From contig JACQRS010000197.1 of NCBI GenBank assembly GCA_016206385.1, positions 1 to 6,491 on the forward strand: a DNA stretch of 6,491 nucleotides. Direction: 5' to 3'. Under the pieces are notes generated by a model that saw only the letters and a program-made list of their open reading frames with translations, made no database searches and was not told the DNA's origin. Made by a program: the position numbers and the translations under genes. This stretch comes from Candidatus Rokuibacteriota bacterium. Its GTDB lineage: Bacteria > Methylomirabilota > Methylomirabilia > Rokubacteriales > CSP1-6. Of this stretch, positions 5,107-6,491 are shown one piece after another. The first letter of the stretch is position 1. The number at the start of each line of letters is the position of its first letter.

Positions 5107-6491
5107 ATGAAGATTCGGCAGCGCTTCGCTCGAGCTCTGGGGCTCCGCGAGGTCAGCGCGACGATCTTCGCCCTCATCGCGATCCTGCCCTTGCTTGTGT
5201 TCCTGTTCCTCCTCTGGGTGTTCGACTTGCTCGGCGAGACGCACGTTCAGGTCAGCCTGCTCCTGGCTCTGACAATCGCCCTCCTGGGTTTCGTGCTGTT
5301 CCAGCGGCTGGTCGAGAAGATCTCAACGCTGGCCCAGACCCTAGCATCATCCAAGCCGGCCGAGCAGGCCGCGCCCCCGGGAGAAGCCTCGCCGGTCCTC
5401 CCAGGGTTCGGCCAGGTAACCGAGATCAGCCAGATCGCCGAGGCGTTCGGGCGCCTCCTCGAGGACCTGCGGGGGTCCACAGAGCGCCTCGAGGATCTCG
5501 TGTACAAGCTCGGCACCCTCAACGAGATGGTGGAGCTGGCCGCCAGGATTCCGAAGATGCAGGAACTCTTGGGTCTGGTCCTGCAGCGGACCATGCGGAC
5601 GGTGAGAGCGACCATCGGCTCGATCATGCTCCTAGATCGGGAGCGCCAGACACTCCGGATCGCCGCGAGCCATGGGCTGCCGGAGGACGTTATCGGCGGG
5701 ACTGAGGTCGGCTTGGGCGACGGAATTGCCGGGAAGGTGGTGCAGCTCGGGGAGCCGGTCTTGGTTGAGGACATCGAAACGGATCCCCGGTTCGCCAAAG
5801 CCGCCGACCCGAAGTACGGCGGCGGCTCCTTCATCTGTATGCCGGTCCGGGTGGGGGACCGGGTCACCGGCGTGATCAACCTGGCTAAGAAGGAGTACGG
5901 CGCTGCCAGCCCTCCCCACCAGCGGCCGTTCAGCAACACAGACCTCCAGTTCTTGAACGCGCTCATGACCTACATCGCGTACGCCCTGGACAACGCGCGG
6001 CTGCTCGAGGAGGCCCGGCAGTCGGCGCTCCGGCTCCAGGAGGTGGTCGAAGACCAGAAGCTCCGGTTGACCCTTGCCCAGCAGCAGATGCTCCAGGCCG
6101 AGAAGCTGTCGGCCTTGAGCCAGATCGTGGCGGGGGTGGCCCACGAGCTGAACAACCCCCTGTCGGTGGTGATGGGCCAGACGGTCCTCCTGCGTGAGAC
6201 GGCCGGGGGCGGGGCGCTCGCGCAGCGCGCCGAGAAGATCTTCAAGGCCGCCGAGCGCTGCTCGCGCATCGTCAAAAACTTCCTCGCCCTGGCGCGTCAG
6301 CACCCCCCCGAGCGCCACAAGGTGGCGTTCGACCAGATCGTCAAGGACGCCGTGGAGGTTCTGGCCTACCCGCTCCGGCTGGATGGGGTGGAGGTGAAGC
6401 TGGATCTGGCCCCGGACCTCCCGGTGCTCTGGGCCGATCCCCACCAGCTCCACCAGGTGGTGGTGAACCTCATCTCCAATGCCCACCAGGC
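5107..6491 (+). CDS. Membrane-bound GAF sensor histidine kinase (runs off the right edge)
   Basis: The first 461 residues of a sensor kinase. A basic N-terminus (MKIRQRFAR) precedes two hydrophobic segments at about 17-41 and 48-66 joined by only a few polar residues, so there is almost no periplasmic sensor. A Pro/Ala-rich linker (about 75-100) and a helical stretch lead to a GAF domain (about 145-300; GSIMLLD, LGDGIAGKVV, FICMPVRVGDRVTGVINL). A coiled coil (about 300-335) connects to the HisKA domain with phospho-acceptor H346 in VAHELNNPLSVVMG. The HATPase N-box begins at N454 (NLISNA, N458) where the window ends. ATG 5107 was chosen because conserved-looking sequence starts there, although GGAGG sits only 1 nt upstream. 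An in-frame ATG at 5080 overlaps the preceding TGA (TGATG) and would add MPQGWYSGG. It lies in the apparent sigma-54 operon with two receivers and may phosphorylate them. Confidence 0.93.
   Translation, partial: MKIRQRFARALGLREVSATIFALIAILPLLVFLFLLWVFDLLGETHVQVSLLLALTIALLGFVLFQRLVEKISTLAQTLASSKPAEQAAPPGEASPVLPGFGQVTEISQIAEAFGRLLEDLRGSTERLEDLVYKLGTLNEMVELAARIPKMQELLGLVLQRTMRTVRATIGSIMLLDRERQTLRIAASHGLPEDVIGGTEVGLGDGIAGKVVQLGEPVLVEDIETDPRFAKAADPKYGGGSFICMPVRVGDRVTGVINLAKKEYGAASPPHQRPFSNTDLQFLNALMTYIAYALDNARLLEEARQSALRLQEVVEDQKLRLTLAQQQMLQAEKLSALSQIVAGVAHELNNPLSVVMGQTVLLRETAGGGALAQRAEKIFKAAERCSRIVKNFLALARQHPPERHKVAFDQIVKDAVEVLAYPLRLDGVEVKLDLAPDLPVLWADPHQLHQVVVNLISNAHQ

Noticed and set aside
1..6491. 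CRISPR array, tRNA, rRNA, insertion sequence or phage attachment site
   Set aside because: No direct-repeat array, tRNA-like cloverleaf, rRNA sequence, transposase or terminal inverted repeats were seen on reading through the window.

Overview
The window is GC-rich and gene-dense. Sigma-54 promoters next to an NtrC-type activator and a cluster of two-component proteins suggest a Gram-negative-type bacterium, possibly a metagenomic lineage such as Methylomirabilota/Rokubacteria or a deltaproteobacterial relative. That placement is an impression from composition and gene style and cannot be settled from the window.

Left end, minus strand (1-943): a small thioredoxin gene is followed after 21 bp by the start of trpE (anthranilate synthase component I), which runs off the left edge. 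The two are probably co-transcribed. A 133-bp divergent intergenic region (944-1076) separates them from the plus-strand genes.

Middle and right, all plus strand: (i) a complete NtrC-family sigma-54 activator (REC-AAA+-Fis HTH, 1077-2420); (ii) a REC-coiled coil-PAS protein that stops inside its PAS domain (2656-3222), followed by about 370 bp of apparently degraded coding DNA; (iii) a tightly packed set of a stand-alone receiver (3756-4130), a REC-HD-GYP c-di-GMP phosphodiesterase (4130-5080) and a membrane GAF histidine kinase (5107 to the right edge, incomplete).

The most notable signal is non-coding. Genes (ii) and (iii) are each preceded by the same regulatory module: two 13-bp inverted-repeat boxes of the form TGYYA-N3-TGGCA with centres 21 bp apart, then a T-tract, then a -24/-12 promoter (TGGCAT-N6-TGCA) with its GG 81 bp after the second box centre. 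The two modules align at a constant offset of 1155 bp with no indel, and they are conserved mainly in these blocks. A third palindrome with the same 5-3-5 geometry (TGTCA-N3-TGACA) lies over the -35 hexamer of the activator gene itself. The simplest reading is a local sigma-54 regulon. The activator would bind these boxes, repress its own gene and switch on two signalling units, one of which encodes a c-di-GMP phosphodiesterase and a sensor kinase that could in turn phosphorylate the activator. The boxes, spacings and domains are read from the sequence; the regulatory circuit is inference.
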